This document shows, one piece after another, positions 1-7,555 of a stretch of DNA of 64,000 bases. The translations under genes and the position numbers were made by a program. Below the pieces are notes generated by a model that did no database searches, was not told the origin of the DNA, and saw nothing but the letters and a program-made list of their open reading frames with translations. Source of the DNA: Blastococcus sp. CT_GayMR16 (GTDB lineage: Bacteria; Actinomycetota; Actinomycetes; Mycobacteriales; Geodermatophilaceae); the NCBI RefSeq assembly GCF_004570875.1, contig NZ_SPQK01000008.1, positions 1 through 64,000 on the forward strand, written 5' to 3'. Within the stretch, counting starts at the first letter, position 1. Each line of letters begins with the position of its first letter.

Positions 1-36
1 AGACGCGCATGGCGGCAAGTCTGACAGGCTGCCGGG

Positions 37-126
37 ATGGCGGTCCTGGGAGTCGACGGCTGGCGCGGTGGCTGGGTCGGGGCCCTCCTCGACGGCAGCA
101 CCGTCACCGTCCTGGCGCTGCCCGAC
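37..126 (+). pseudogene. N-terminal fragment of a DUF429-like protein
   Basis: The first ~30 codons from ATG 37 read [18 protein letters not shown] and then a VTVLALPD segment. This resembles the start of DUF429 proteins, which carry a GVDG-RGGWV motif near the N-terminus. After about position 120 the + strand no longer resembles that family, because the opposite strand begins to encode a B12-binding domain. The frame stays open to 960 only as antisense of other genes. I read it as a gene cut at about position 120. Family assignment is from recall of the motif, so moderate only. Confidence 0.45.
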
Positions 127-300
127 GGCGTCGGCGTCCTCCTGGACGACGGTCTCGACGATCTGCTCCGGTGTCTGGTGCAGGCCGGTGTAGACGACCT
201 CCATGCCCGCGTCGCGCAGCGCACGCGCCACGATCTTGGCGCCGCGGTCGTGCCCGTCGAGGCCCGGCTTGGCGATGACCACCCGGATGCGTTCGTCCAC
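121..300 (-). pseudogene. Truncated cobalamin-binding (methylmalonyl-CoA mutase C-terminal domain) protein
   Basis: From GTG 300 the minus strand encodes ~60 residues typical of the small B12-binding subunit or domain of methylmalonyl-CoA mutase: [16 protein letters not shown], then [20 protein letters not shown] and EDADAVG. The DGHDRG segment holds the His that coordinates cobalt in this family. Intact proteins are ~135 aa. Here homology stops after DADAVG at about position 120, so the second half of the Rossmann-like domain is missing and a DUF429-like start lies beyond it on the other strand. It follows the membrane-protein gene ending at 330 on the same strand with a 29-bp gap. Probably non-functional. 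Confidence 0.65.
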
Positions 301-329
301 GACAGGCAGCTTATGCAGCGTGGCCCCGA

Positions 330-1415
330 TCAGGTGGGGCTGCGCCGCAGTCGCCACGCGAGCACGGTGAGGACGGCGTACCCCAGACCGGTGACGACCA
401 GGCCGGCCCCCGGTACCGTCCACTCCAGGTCCGCGGACGAGGTGGCGTCGCGCAGGCCGGTCATCGCGGCGGCGAGCACGGTGACGGTGATCGCCAGCAG
501 TCCTCCGACCGTGGCCAGCCGGGGCCGCAGGGACGGCGCGACCACCGAGCACAGCACGACCGCGCCGGCGAGCAGCAGCCCGCCGAGCAACGCCATCCCC
601 GGCCGCTCGAGCAGCGCCTGGGGACCCTCGCGGGTCACCACGGTCTCCAGTCCGGTCGTCGGGTCGGTCACCAGCTGGTCGGGAACGTCCGCGGCGGGCA
701 GCGCGAGGCAGAGCACGGTCGCGACACCGAGCAGGACCGCTGCCCCGGCCAGTCCCGAACGGGCCGGGTCCAGCGCGCCGCCGTCCTCCATCACCGTGCG
801 GCCCCACGCGGCGACGGCGCCCATGCCCGCGAGCACCGTCAGCGCGAGTGCCACGACGCCCAGGACCCAGCCCGTGCCGACGTCGACACCGCTGGTCAGC
901 ACCCGCTCGCCCGCGATCACCTCCACGGCCGGGCGCGTGGTGGAACTGCTGCCGCGGTAGATCTCGATGAGCAGCTGGCCGAGGGCCAGCGCCCCGGCCA
1001 CGCCCGCGTACGCCAGACCGAACTTCGGGACGGCGCCTCGCACGAGGACGATGCCCACCGCGAGGTTCACCAGCGGGACGGGCAGCGCGGCCAGCAGGCT
1101 GCCGAACCCGCTCACGGTCGAGAGCTCCGCGCCGCCGACCACGAGGTAGGTGGGGAACAGCGCGGCAACGCCCGCGAGCGCCGCCAGAACGAGCAGGACG
1201 CCGGTCAGGCGAGCCGTCGTGGGGATCGTGCCGACGACGAGGGCGTCGGGACCGCCGCCGTCCACGGTGCCGACCGTGGCACCCCGTCGGGCGAGCGCCG
1301 GGGCACTGAAGGAGGCGCCGGCCCGGGAAGCTGCGGCGCTGCGGCGGGCCTTCCCGGAGGCCGTCGCCGGGGTGCCCCGGTCGCGGCCGGACCCGGAGCG
1401 GGCGTCGCGGGACAC
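330..1415 (-). CDS. Multi-pass membrane protein, unknown function
   Basis: A 361-aa protein. The GTG start at 1415 is chosen because an AAAGGGG Shine-Dalgarno lies just upstream; the frame stays open further but without a ribosome site. The N-terminal ~75 residues are Arg/Ala-rich and cytoplasmic-looking. Hydrophobic segments follow: [18 protein letters not shown], a second near [11 protein letters not shown], more in the centre, and three near the C-terminus. A ~50-residue polar loop sits between helices. I do not recognise the family. It may be co-transcribed with the truncated B12-binding gene downstream. Confidence 0.75.
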   Translation of the reverse strand: MSRDARSGSGRDRGTPATASGKARRSAAASRAGASFSAPALARRGATVGTVDGGGPDALVVGTIPTTARLTGVLLVLAALAGVAALFPTYLVVGGAELSTVSGFGSLLAALPVPLVNLAVGIVLVRGAVPKFGLAYAGVAGALALGQLLIEIYRGSSSTTRPAVEVIAGERVLTSGVDVGTGWVLGVVALALTVLAGMGAVAAWGRTVMEDGGALDPARSGLAGAAVLLGVATVLCLALPAADVPDQLVTDPTTGLETVVTREGPQALLERPGMALLGGLLLAGAVVLCSVVAPSLRPRLATVGGLLAITVTVLAAAMTGLRDATSSADLEWTVPGAGLVVTGLGYAVLTVLAWRLRRSPT

Positions 1416-1597
1416 GGTTCCCCTTTCAGCTGACTTGGTCACGAACCGGCGTCGATCCGCCACCCGTTGGTGACGCCCATGTGACGTCCGCCACACGCGG
1501 GCATTACCGTCCGGTGAACGGAGCACATAGCCGGGTACCGCCGGGGCCGAAACCCGTGCCGCCGTCGGTAGGACAGCCGGGGAAGGAATCGCAGGAC

Positions 1598-2494
1598 ATG
1601 CGTGATTCGGGCGGATCGGGTTCCGGTCCAGAGTCGCACACCGAGCCCCGGCCGGAGGCCGCGCCACGAGGTGGTCTCCGCGGTCTGTGCAGCGCGTCCA
1701 CACTGACCGGCGGGCTCACCGAGCTGGCCTGGGTCGGCGCCCACGTGCTCATGTATCCGCTCGGCACGCGCACCGCTGTGCTGCGGCCCGATCCTCGGCA
1801 CCGGCCCGGCGTCCAGCCCGCCACCGTGCGGGCCCTCTTCGCCTCCGACCCCCTGGCCGCCCGGATCCCGGTACTGCTCGTGCACGGCCTCGTCGACAAC
1901 CGATCGGTCTTCTCCGTGATGAACCGGAGCCTGCGCCGTCGCGGCTTCGCCCAGGTGGGTACCTGGAACTACAGCCCGCTGCTGACCGACGTGGCCCGCG
2001 GTGCGGCCGACCTCGGCGCGCACATCGACCGCATCTGCGAGCAGACCGGCCACGACCGGGTGCACGTCGTCGGGCACAGCCTCGGCGGGCTGATCGCCCG
2101 CTACTACGTGCAGCGGCAGGGCGGCGACCGTCGGGTGGAGTCCCTGGTCACCCTGGGGACGCCGCATCACGGCTCGGTCTGGGCGCACGTGGTGCCCACG
2201 CCGCTGATCCGCCAGCTCCGGCCGGGATCGCCGGTGATCCAGAAGCTGGACGAGCCGGCGCCGGGTTGCCGCACGCCGGTGACCGCCATCTACAGCGACC
2301 TCGACCAGGTGGTCGTGCCCACGAGCTCCGGGCGGTGCGACCACCCGGACCTCCAGGCGCGCAACGTGCTGTTCCGCGGCATCGGGCACATGTCTCTCCC
2401 CCGGCACCGGGGCGTCGTGGACGAGGTGGCGGCGACGCTGGCAGGTGTCCGCGGCATCGCAGACGCTCCCGCATCGCGTTCCGCCGTTGCCTGA
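1598..2494 (+). CDS. Lipase/esterase of the alpha/beta-hydrolase fold
   Basis: A 298-aa alpha/beta hydrolase resembling bacterial triacylglycerol lipases. Visible elements are the oxyanion-hole strand PVLLVHGLVDN (HG at 96-97), the nucleophile elbow GHSLGG with Ser161, a YSDLDQVV segment that probably carries the catalytic Asp, and GIGHMSLPRH with the likely catalytic His. ATG 1598 is chosen for its upstream GGAAGG and AGGAC; 39 more in-frame codons upstream have low-complexity composition. No signal peptide is evident. The substrate is unknown. It is transcribed away from the membrane-protein gene and ends at a palindromic repeat. Confidence 0.8.
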   Translation: MRDSGGSGSGPESHTEPRPEAAPRGGLRGLCSASTLTGGLTELAWVGAHVLMYPLGTRTAVLRPDPRHRPGVQPATVRALFASDPLAARIPVLLVHGLVDNRSVFSVMNRSLRRRGFAQVGTWNYSPLLTDVARGAADLGAHIDRICEQTGHDRVHVVGHSLGGLIARYYVQRQGGDRRVESLVTLGTPHHGSVWAHVVPTPLIRQLRPGSPVIQKLDEPAPGCRTPVTAIYSDLDQVVVPTSSGRCDHPDLQARNVLFRGIGHMSLPRHRGVVDEVAATLAGVRGIADAPASRSAVA

Positions 2495-2499
2495 GACAA

Positions 2500-2557
2500 G
2501 ACCCCCTCCCTCCCCACGCCTCGCACGCTCGGGTCGGGTCCCTGGGCGGGGGCAGTC
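2500..2557 (+). repeat. Dispersed palindromic 3'-end repeat, copy 1
   Basis: Six bases after the lipase stop codon the RNA-like strand reads GACCCCCTCCCTCCCCACGC, then CTCGCACGCTCGGGTCGGG, and closes with GGGCGGGGGCAGTC. The CCCCC and GGGGG arms can pair. The core CTCGCACGCTCG recurs at 24.7, 42.2, 49.9, 51.1 and 56.2 kb. Its position suggests a terminator-like 3' element. Confidence 0.55.
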
Positions 2558-2841
2558 CTGCGCCGCGACGCTCGGCAGACGGGGCCCCCTGTCGTACCCC
2601 CGTGCGAGCGTCGGTTGAGCCACGCACCTTTCGTCCACGCACCACTCGTCCCGCACGCACCGCACGCATCGCGACACGTCGTGTGCGGTGCTTGGACGCG
2701 TTCTCACGCATCGTTACGGTTCGATCACGGCGTCGGTGACAACCGGCGGGCACCCATGGGGAGCCCTCAGGCCGCCGCCGCTCCCCCGGCGGAGCGCCTC
2801 GCGGCGCCCGGCAGGGAAGCGCTCGACCGGGAAGGTGCGCC
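2558..2841 (+). promoter_or_regulatory. Non-coding upstream region of the M23 peptidase gene
   Basis: This stretch has no credible gene. It lies upstream of a TTG-started cell-wall hydrolase and contains CGTTACGGTTCGATCACG (2712-2729), an AT-richer island that could hold the promoter. I looked for the cyclic-di-AMP (ydaO) riboswitch that precedes many actinobacterial cell-wall hydrolases but could not fit its conserved blocks. The promoter role is inferred from position and composition only. Confidence 0.3.
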
Positions 2842-3618
2842 TTGTCTCGCAGCAGTGCACCGCAGGTCCTCGAGCGCCCCGCGGTCGAGGCCGTCACCAC
2901 CCAGGCACCTCCCGCCGAGCCCGTCGTCGACGTCCGACCGGCGGCTGCCGATCGGCCCCGCCGCCGGCGCGTCCCCCACCCGCCCGGCCGGCGCGCACAC
3001 CTGTGGTTCGCCGCCCTCGTGGCCGGTGCCCTCCTGGCCGCCACACCCAGCGTGATCGGCAGCCCTGCCGGACCCCAGGCTGCGGCGTCGGACTACGGCC
3101 TCGGTGCCGCCTCCGAGCTCGGCCTCGGCGGCGAGATCGACGACGCCGGCGTCCGCCGGAGCATCACCGAGGCCGAGGCCCAGGCCCGCCTGGGCGAGCT
3201 GGCCGCCTCCCGCGCCGCCCGCGAGCCGAAGACCTTCCTTCCCACCCAGGGACGGCTCACCACCTGCTACTGCATGCGCTGGGGGCAGATGCACTGGGGC
3301 CTGGACCTGGCCGCCCCGCTGGGAACCCCCATCATCTCCGCCGCCGACGGCGTCGTCCTCCGGGCCGGCCCCGCGTCCGGCTTCGGCAACGCCCTCTACA
3401 TCCAGGACGCGGACGGCAACGTCCACATCTACGGGCACATGCGCTACTACGACGTGCAGGCGGGGGACGTCGTGCACGCGGGCGACCCGATCGCGAAGGT
3501 CGGCAACCAGGGCCAGTCGACCGGCCCCCACCTGCACTACGAGATCCATCGCGGCGGGATCGACGGCCGACCGCTGGACCCCGAGGACTGGCTCGCCGAG
3601 CGCGGCGTCGAGATCTAG
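2842..3618 (+). CDS. M23-family peptidase (LytM-type cell-wall endopeptidase), membrane anchored
   Basis: A 258-aa protein starting at TTG 2842, supported by GGAAGG nine bases upstream. A basic Pro/Arg-rich N-terminus (1-52) precedes one hydrophobic helix (53-71), so it is probably a type II membrane protein or has an uncleaved signal. The C-terminal half is a LytM domain with the zinc ligands of M23 enzymes: HxxxD (H151, D155, in HWGLDLAAP) and HxH (H230, H232, in GPHLHYEIH). It should cut peptidoglycan cross-bridges outside the cell. CYC at 142-144 could form a disulfide. It ends convergently with pcrA at a strong hairpin. Confidence 0.88.
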   Translation: MSRSSAPQVLERPAVEAVTTQAPPAEPVVDVRPAAADRPRRRRVPHPPGRRAHLWFAALVAGALLAATPSVIGSPAGPQAAASDYGLGAASELGLGGEIDDAGVRRSITEAEAQARLGELAASRAAREPKTFLPTQGRLTTCYCMRWGQMHWGLDLAAPLGTPIISAADGVVLRAGPASGFGNALYIQDADGNVHIYGHMRYYDVQAGDVVHAGDPIAKVGNQGQSTGPHLHYEIHRGGIDGRPLDPEDWLAERGVEI

Positions 3619-3624
3619 GCCGGA

Positions 3625-3651
3625 GTCGGGGAACCCGCAGGGTTCCCCGAC
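3625..3651. terminator. Bidirectional hairpin terminator
   Basis: A perfect 12-bp inverted repeat GTCGGGGAACCC / GGGTTCCCCGAC with a 3-nt loop fills the 41-bp gap between the convergent M23 peptidase and pcrA genes. There is no T-run, as is common for actinobacterial terminators. Confidence 0.75.
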
Positions 3652-3659
3652 GACCGACG

Positions 3660-5975
3660 TCAGAGCTTGACGAGCGGTGCGTAGCGCAGGACCAGGCGCT
3701 TCGTGCCGCCCGAGCCGAAATCGACGGTGGCCTGGGCCTTGTCGCCGGCCCCGGTCACCTCGACGACGGTGCCCAGCCCGAACGCGTCGTGGCTGACCCG
3801 GTCGCCGACGGCGACGGAGATGACCGCACGGTTGCCGATGCCGCCGCGCAGTCCCCCGGTCGACAGCCCGGTCGCGGCGACCCGCGCCTGCGCCGAGCCG
3901 TAGCCGGTGGAGGCCGGGGCCGCCTCGAGCCGTGACCAGTGCACGGTGTCGGCCGGCAGCTCGTCGAGGAACCGGGACGGCGGGTTGTAGGAGGGCTGAC
4001 CCCAGCTCGTACGCACCTGTGCCCGGGACAGGAACAGGCGTTGCTGGGCCCGCGTGATGCCCACGTAGGCCAGGCGGCGCTCCTCCTCCAGCTCCCGCGG
4101 GTCGCCGAGGGCGCGCAGGTGCGGGAAGACGCCGTCCTCGAGCGCCGTCAGGAACACGACGGGGAACTCCAGTCCCTTGGCCGTGTGCAGCGTCATCATC
4201 GTGACGACGCCGGCGTCGTCGCCGGTGACGGGGATCTGGTCGGCGTCGGCGACCAGCGACACCTGCTCCAGGAAGTCGGTCACGGTTCCGGAGGGGTTGG
4301 CCGCCTCGAACTCGGCGGCCACCGAGATGAGCTCGTTGAGGTTGTCGACGCGGCCCTCGTCCTGCGGGTCGGTGCTGGCCTGCAGTTCGGTCAGGTAGCC
4401 GGTGCGGTCGAGGATGCTCTCCAGCAGCGCGGCCGGCCCCGAGCCGGTCTCGACCAACTGCTCGAACTCCTCGAGCAGCGCCACGAACTCCTGCAGCGCC
4501 TTGAGCGAGCGGGTGGCGAGGTCGGGCACCTCGGAGACGCGGCGCAGCGCGCTGGCGAACGCGATCCGCTCGCGGTCGGCGAACTTCTCCACGCAGGCCT
4601 CGGCGCGCTCACCGATGCCGCGCTTGGGCGTGTTGATGATCCGCCGCAGGCTGACGACGTCGGCCGGGTTGGCGACGACCTTCAGGTAGGCCAGCGCGTC
4701 GCGGACCTCCTTGCGCTCGTAGAACCGCACCCCGCCGACGACCTTGTAGGGCATGCCGACCCGGATGAAGACCTCTTCGAACACACGCGAGGCGTTGTTG
4801 GTCCGGTAGAAGACCGCGATGTCCTTCGGCTGGGCGACGCCCTCGTCGACCAGGGCATCGATCTGCTCGGCGACCCACGCGGCCTCGTCGTGCTCGTTGT
4901 CGGCGACGTAGCCCTCGATCAGCTCGCCGTCACCGGCGTCGGTCCAGAGGCTCTTGGGACGACGGCCGGTGTTCTTCGCGATGACCGTGTTGGCCGCGCG
5001 GAGGATGCGCTGGGTGGAGCGGTAGTTCTGCTCCAGCACGATCGTGGTGGCCTGCGGGTAGTCGCGCTCGAACTCGTCGATGTTGCGGATCGTCGCGCCC
5101 CGGAAGGCGTAGATCGACTGGTCGGCGTCGCCGACGACGCACAGCTCGGCCATGGGAACCGGACCCTCGCCCGTGCCGACCAGCTCGCGCACCAGCATGT
5201 ACTGCGCGTGGTTGGTGTCCTGGTACTCGTCGACCAGCACGTGGCGGAACCGGCGGCGGTAGTGCTCGGCGACGTCGGGGAACGCCTGCAGCAGGTGCAC
5301 CGTGTTCATGATCAGGTCGTCGAAGTCCATGGAGTGCGCCTGGCGCAGCCGCTGCTGGTAGAGCTTGTAGGCCTCGGCGAGCACCTTCTCGGGCGCCGTC
5401 TGCGGGGCGTAGCTCTCCTCGTCGATCAGCTCGTTCTTCAGGTTGGACACCTGGGCGGCGAGGCTGCGACCCGGATAGCGCTTGGCGTCCAGGTCGAGGT
5501 CGCGGGCCACCATCGTCATCAGGCGCACCGAGTCGCCCTGGTCGTAGATCGTGAACGAGGACTTCAGGCCCAGCTTGGCCGCCTCGGCACGCAGGATGCG
5601 CACGCACATCGAGTGGAACGTCGACACCCACATCGCGCGGGCGCGCGGGCCGACCAGGGAGGCCACCCGGTCCTTCATCTCACCGGCGGCCTTGTTGGTG
5701 AACGTGATCGCGAGGATCTCGCCGGGCTGGGTGTGCCGGGCGCCGAGGAGGTAGGCGATGCGGTGCGTGAGCACGCGGGTCTTGCCCGATCCGGCCCCGG
5801 CCACGATGAGCAGCGGGCCGCCCTCGTGGACGACGGCCTGCCGCTGCGGGCCGTTGAGGCCGGCCAGCATGCGGTCGAGCTCCCGGCCCACGGACCCCGG
5901 AGCGGTGCGCTGGAGGGTCTCCGTGCCGGGAAGACTGCTCTGGGCACCGGAGAGGGCCTGCTGGACGCTGCTCAT
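3660..5975 (-). CDS. pcrA: ATP-dependent DNA helicase PcrA/UvrD
   Basis: A 771-aa superfamily 1A 3'-5' helicase used in nucleotide-excision repair and conflict resolution. Walker A is AGAGSGKT (59-66), the DExx box is VLVDEYQDTNHAQY, and GDADQSIYAFRGA (motif III), NYRST (motif IV) and the downstream TMHTAKGLEFPVVF (motif V) are intact. The C-terminal 45 residues (GDRVSHDAFGLGTVVEV to the end) match the Tudor-like domain of PcrA that contacts RNA polymerase. ATG 5975 is chosen for its GAGGAGG site; an in-frame extension to 6056 lacks one. It is read away from the chorismate mutase leader. Confidence 0.95.
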   Translation of the reverse strand: MSSVQQALSGAQSSLPGTETLQRTAPGSVGRELDRMLAGLNGPQRQAVVHEGGPLLIVAGAGSGKTRVLTHRIAYLLGARHTQPGEILAITFTNKAAGEMKDRVASLVGPRARAMWVSTFHSMCVRILRAEAAKLGLKSSFTIYDQGDSVRLMTMVARDLDLDAKRYPGRSLAAQVSNLKNELIDEESYAPQTAPEKVLAEAYKLYQQRLRQAHSMDFDDLIMNTVHLLQAFPDVAEHYRRRFRHVLVDEYQDTNHAQYMLVRELVGTGEGPVPMAELCVVGDADQSIYAFRGATIRNIDEFERDYPQATTIVLEQNYRSTQRILRAANTVIAKNTGRRPKSLWTDAGDGELIEGYVADNEHDEAAWVAEQIDALVDEGVAQPKDIAVFYRTNNASRVFEEVFIRVGMPYKVVGGVRFYERKEVRDALAYLKVVANPADVVSLRRIINTPKRGIGERAEACVEKFADRERIAFASALRRVSEVPDLATRSLKALQEFVALLEEFEQLVETGSGPAALLESILDRTGYLTELQASTDPQDEGRVDNLNELISVAAEFEAANPSGTVTDFLEQVSLVADADQIPVTGDDAGVVTMMTLHTAKGLEFPVVFLTALEDGVFPHLRALGDPRELEEERRLAYVGITRAQQRLFLSRAQVRTSWGQPSYNPPSRFLDELPADTVHWSRLEAAPASTGYGSAQARVAATGLSTGGLRGGIGNRAVISVAVGDRVSHDAFGLGTVVEVTGAGDKAQATVDFGSGGTKRLVLRYAPLVKL

Positions 5976-6091
5976 GTCCTCCTCACTGTAAGCCGGACGG
6001 GTGACAGACCTCCCCGGCGAGGGACCCCCTGCCACACCCGCCCCAGCGGTGGTCATGGCGTCGCGCCGGGCGCTGTGGCAGACTCGGCGCC

Positions 6092-6154
6092 GTGCTCGCC
6101 ACGGTCAGCTTTTACTACGGTCACCGGGATCCGGTGTCCGTCACCGCTGGCTGA
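6092..6154 (+). CDS. Putative FYY leader peptide of the chorismate mutase attenuator
   Basis: A 20-codon ORF reading (M)LATVSFYYGHRDPVSVTAG. It starts at GTG 6092 with no Shine-Dalgarno but with a possible -10 CAGACT (6079-6084) ending 7 nt upstream, so the transcript may be leaderless. It contains consecutive Phe-Tyr-Tyr codons. The codons after Tyr-Tyr form one arm of a hairpin (6117-6141: ACGG-t-CACCGG / CCGGTG-t-CCGT). A T-tailed terminator follows 16 nt after its stop. This order (control codons, pause hairpin, terminator, aromatic biosynthesis gene) is the layout of ribosome-mediated attenuation. The function is inferred. Confidence 0.7.
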   Translation: MLATVSFYYGHRDPVSVTAG

Positions 6155-6170
6155 GCAACCGCCGCAACAG

Positions 6171-6210
6171 ACGCCCCGGGCCCGAAGAGCCCCGGGGCGT
6201 TTTTCTGTTT
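6171..6210 (+). terminator. Attenuator terminator upstream of chorismate mutase
   Basis: Ten-bp perfect stem ACGCCCCGGG / CCCGGGGCGT with a 10-nt loop, directly followed by TTTTTCTGTTT. It lies between the FYY leader ORF and the chorismate mutase ATG, so it can only act on read-through into that gene. The T-run is notable, since most other hairpins in the window lack one. Confidence 0.8.
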
Positions 6211-6249
6211 CCGGGGTCGACGGTCCACCAGCACCCCGAAGGACATCCG

Positions 6250-6534
6250 ATGAGCACCGTCACCGCCTCCCCCGCTTCCGCCGTCGACGACCCGTCGGCG
6301 CGGATCGGTGAGCTGCGCAGCTCGATCGACGCCTGCGACGCCGAGATCATCGAGCTCGTCCAGCGCCGGCTGGCCATCTCGCACGAGATCGGCGCCCTCC
6401 GCGCCGCCAGTGGCGGGACGCGGCTGTCGCTGTCCCGGGAGCAGCAGGTCCTCTCCCGCTTCCAGGCCGCGCTCGGGCCGGACGGCGCCGCGCTCGGCAT
6501 GATGCTGCTCCGCCAGGGCCGCGGCCGGCTCTGA
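6250..6534 (+). CDS. Chorismate mutase, AroQ class (monofunctional, actinobacterial type)
   Basis: A 94-aa protein converting chorismate to prephenate, the branch point to Phe and Tyr. It has the helical AroQ signature: IGELRSSIDACDAEIIELVQRRLAISHEIG, where the Arg pair and the E/D residues match the active-site pattern, then a short second helix. Its length suits the small actinobacterial type that relies on DAHP synthase for full activity. ATG 6250 has GAAGGA upstream. It sits directly behind the FYY attenuator, which fits feedback by charged Phe and Tyr tRNA. Confidence 0.88.
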   Translation: MSTVTASPASAVDDPSARIGELRSSIDACDAEIIELVQRRLAISHEIGALRAASGGTRLSLSREQQVLSRFQAALGPDGAALGMMLLRQGRGRL

Positions 6535-6535
6535 G

Positions 6536-6649
6536 TCAGGGCTTCGCCCGCCGGACCAGCTGCCGTTCGTCGTCCACCGCGACGACCTCCTCGTCGAGCG
6601 CCGTGTATCCGCGGAGGTCCGGCCCGCCTCTTCCCCACGTCCACAGCAC
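6536..6649 (-). CDS. Possible small protein (37 aa), unknown
   Basis: From GTG 6649 the minus strand reads VLWTWGRGGPDLRGYTALDE and continues EVVAVDDERQLVRRAKP to a TGA two bases past the chorismate mutase stop. Third codon positions are strongly G/C and the composition looks protein-like. It has no clear Shine-Dalgarno, and the frame stays open upstream without a better start. It could be the remnant of a longer gene. Low certainty. Confidence 0.25.
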   Translation of the reverse strand: MLWTWGRGGPDLRGYTALDEEVVAVDDERQLVRRAKP

Positions 6650-6664
6650 CGGAACCGGAGAGAC

Positions 6665-6790
6665 GTGACCCCCATGCCCGAGCCGACCCCCGTTCCGCCG
6701 TTGTCCCGTCAGCTGCCCGCCGAGGTCGCCGACCGCATCAGGGCCACCGCTCCGCCGCCGAAGCGGCGCGTCGAGAACGACCGCTGCTGA
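6665..6790 (+). CDS. Small proline/arginine-rich protein (41 aa), unknown
   Basis: Starts at GTG 6665 with GGAGAG five bases upstream and ends at TGA 6788-6790. The product contains PEPTPVPPLSRQLPAEVADR and a basic tail ending ENDRC. ATG 6674 in the same frame is an alternative start. No family recognised. A real Shine-Dalgarno supports translation. Confidence 0.35.
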   Translation: MTPMPEPTPVPPLSRQLPAEVADRIRATAPPPKRRVENDRC

Positions 6791-6925
6791 TCACCGTCGT
6801 CCGGCCCGTCCGACACCCGCCCGCCGTGACCCCGCGGGCTGTCGACGACGAGGCCGGGGACCGGCCAGGGCCGGTCAGCGGGAGCCGGCCGGGTCGCCAG
6901 GGGGAGGACCCGGCCGGCTTCGGCA

Positions 6926-6952
6926 TGTCACGTCAGGTCCCCCTGCTCCGTC
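6926..6952 (+). promoter_or_regulatory. ECF41-type promoter upstream of the AhpD-like/sigJ operon
   Basis: TGTCACG (6926-6932), a 16-bp spacer, and CGTC (6949-6952). The published ECF41 promoter pattern is TGTCACA-N16-CGTC, so this matches both boxes and the spacing with one mismatch. It lies 33 bp before the gene that forms an operon with an ECF41 sigma factor, implying autoregulation. Confidence 0.75.
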
Positions 6953-6985
6953 ACATGGGCGTTCCCCCGACGGAGAGGACCCGAC

Positions 6986-7555
6986 ATGACCCGCAGCGCA
7001 ACCAGCCGCATCCCGCTCGACCCGCCCCGCACCCCGCTCTACCGCCTCGCCGAGTGGTACGCCCGTCGTAGCTACGGCGTGGTCCCCGACCCGCTCCCGG
7101 CGATGGCCCACAACATGCGTGTCCTGGTCTCCGACCTCCGGTTCGAGACGTCCGCGGCGCGATGGAACAAGCTCGACCCGACCCTGAAGAACCTCGCCGC
7201 CATGGCCTCGGCCGTGGCGATCGGCTGCAGCTGGTGCGTCGACTTCGGCTACTGGGAGACCACCCGGCACGGGACCGACCCGGCGAAGATGCGCGACGTG
7301 CCGCACTGGCGCGACAGCGACGTGTACACCGACCTGGAGCGGCAGGTCATGGCCTACGCCGAGGCCGTGACGGCGACGCCGCCGGCCGTCACCGACGAGA
7401 TGGTGGCCCGCCTCCGGCGCGAACTGGACGACGCGGCGCTGGTCGAGCTGACCATGATGGTGGCTGTGGAGAACGTCCGGTCCCGGTTCAACAGCTCGCT
7501 GGGGCTCACGAGCCAGGGCTTCACGGACCGCTGCGAGATCCCGGCCCGCTCGTGA
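6986..7555 (+). CDS. Carboxymuconolactone decarboxylase-like (AhpD fold) protein
   Basis: A 189-aa AhpD-fold protein with the redox pair CSWC (C81, C84) in the GCSWCVDFGYW motif. Such proteins are typically peroxidase-linked thiol oxidoreductases or lack a defined substrate. ATG 6986 has GGAGAGG eight bases upstream. The stop overlaps the GTG of the sigma factor gene (GTGA), so the two are translationally coupled. This is the carboxymuconolactone decarboxylase partner (one of the COE genes) usually adjacent to ECF41 sigma factors. Confidence 0.88.
   Translation: MTRSATSRIPLDPPRTPLYRLAEWYARRSYGVVPDPLPAMAHNMRVLVSDLRFETSAARWNKLDPTLKNLAAMASAVAIGCSWCVDFGYWETTRHGTDPAKMRDVPHWRDSDVYTDLERQVMAYAEAVTATPPAVTDEMVARLRRELDDAALVELTMMVAVENVRSRFNSSLGLTSQGFTDRCEIPARS

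Noticed and set aside
37-960. A 307-codon plus-strand frame starting with the DUF429-like motif
   Set aside because: Only the first ~30 codons look like protein; the rest is antisense of the B12-binding fragment and the membrane protein.
2558-2841. Cyclic-di-AMP (ydaO) riboswitch before the M23 peptidase
   Set aside because: Expected from similar genes, but I could not align the conserved aptamer blocks.
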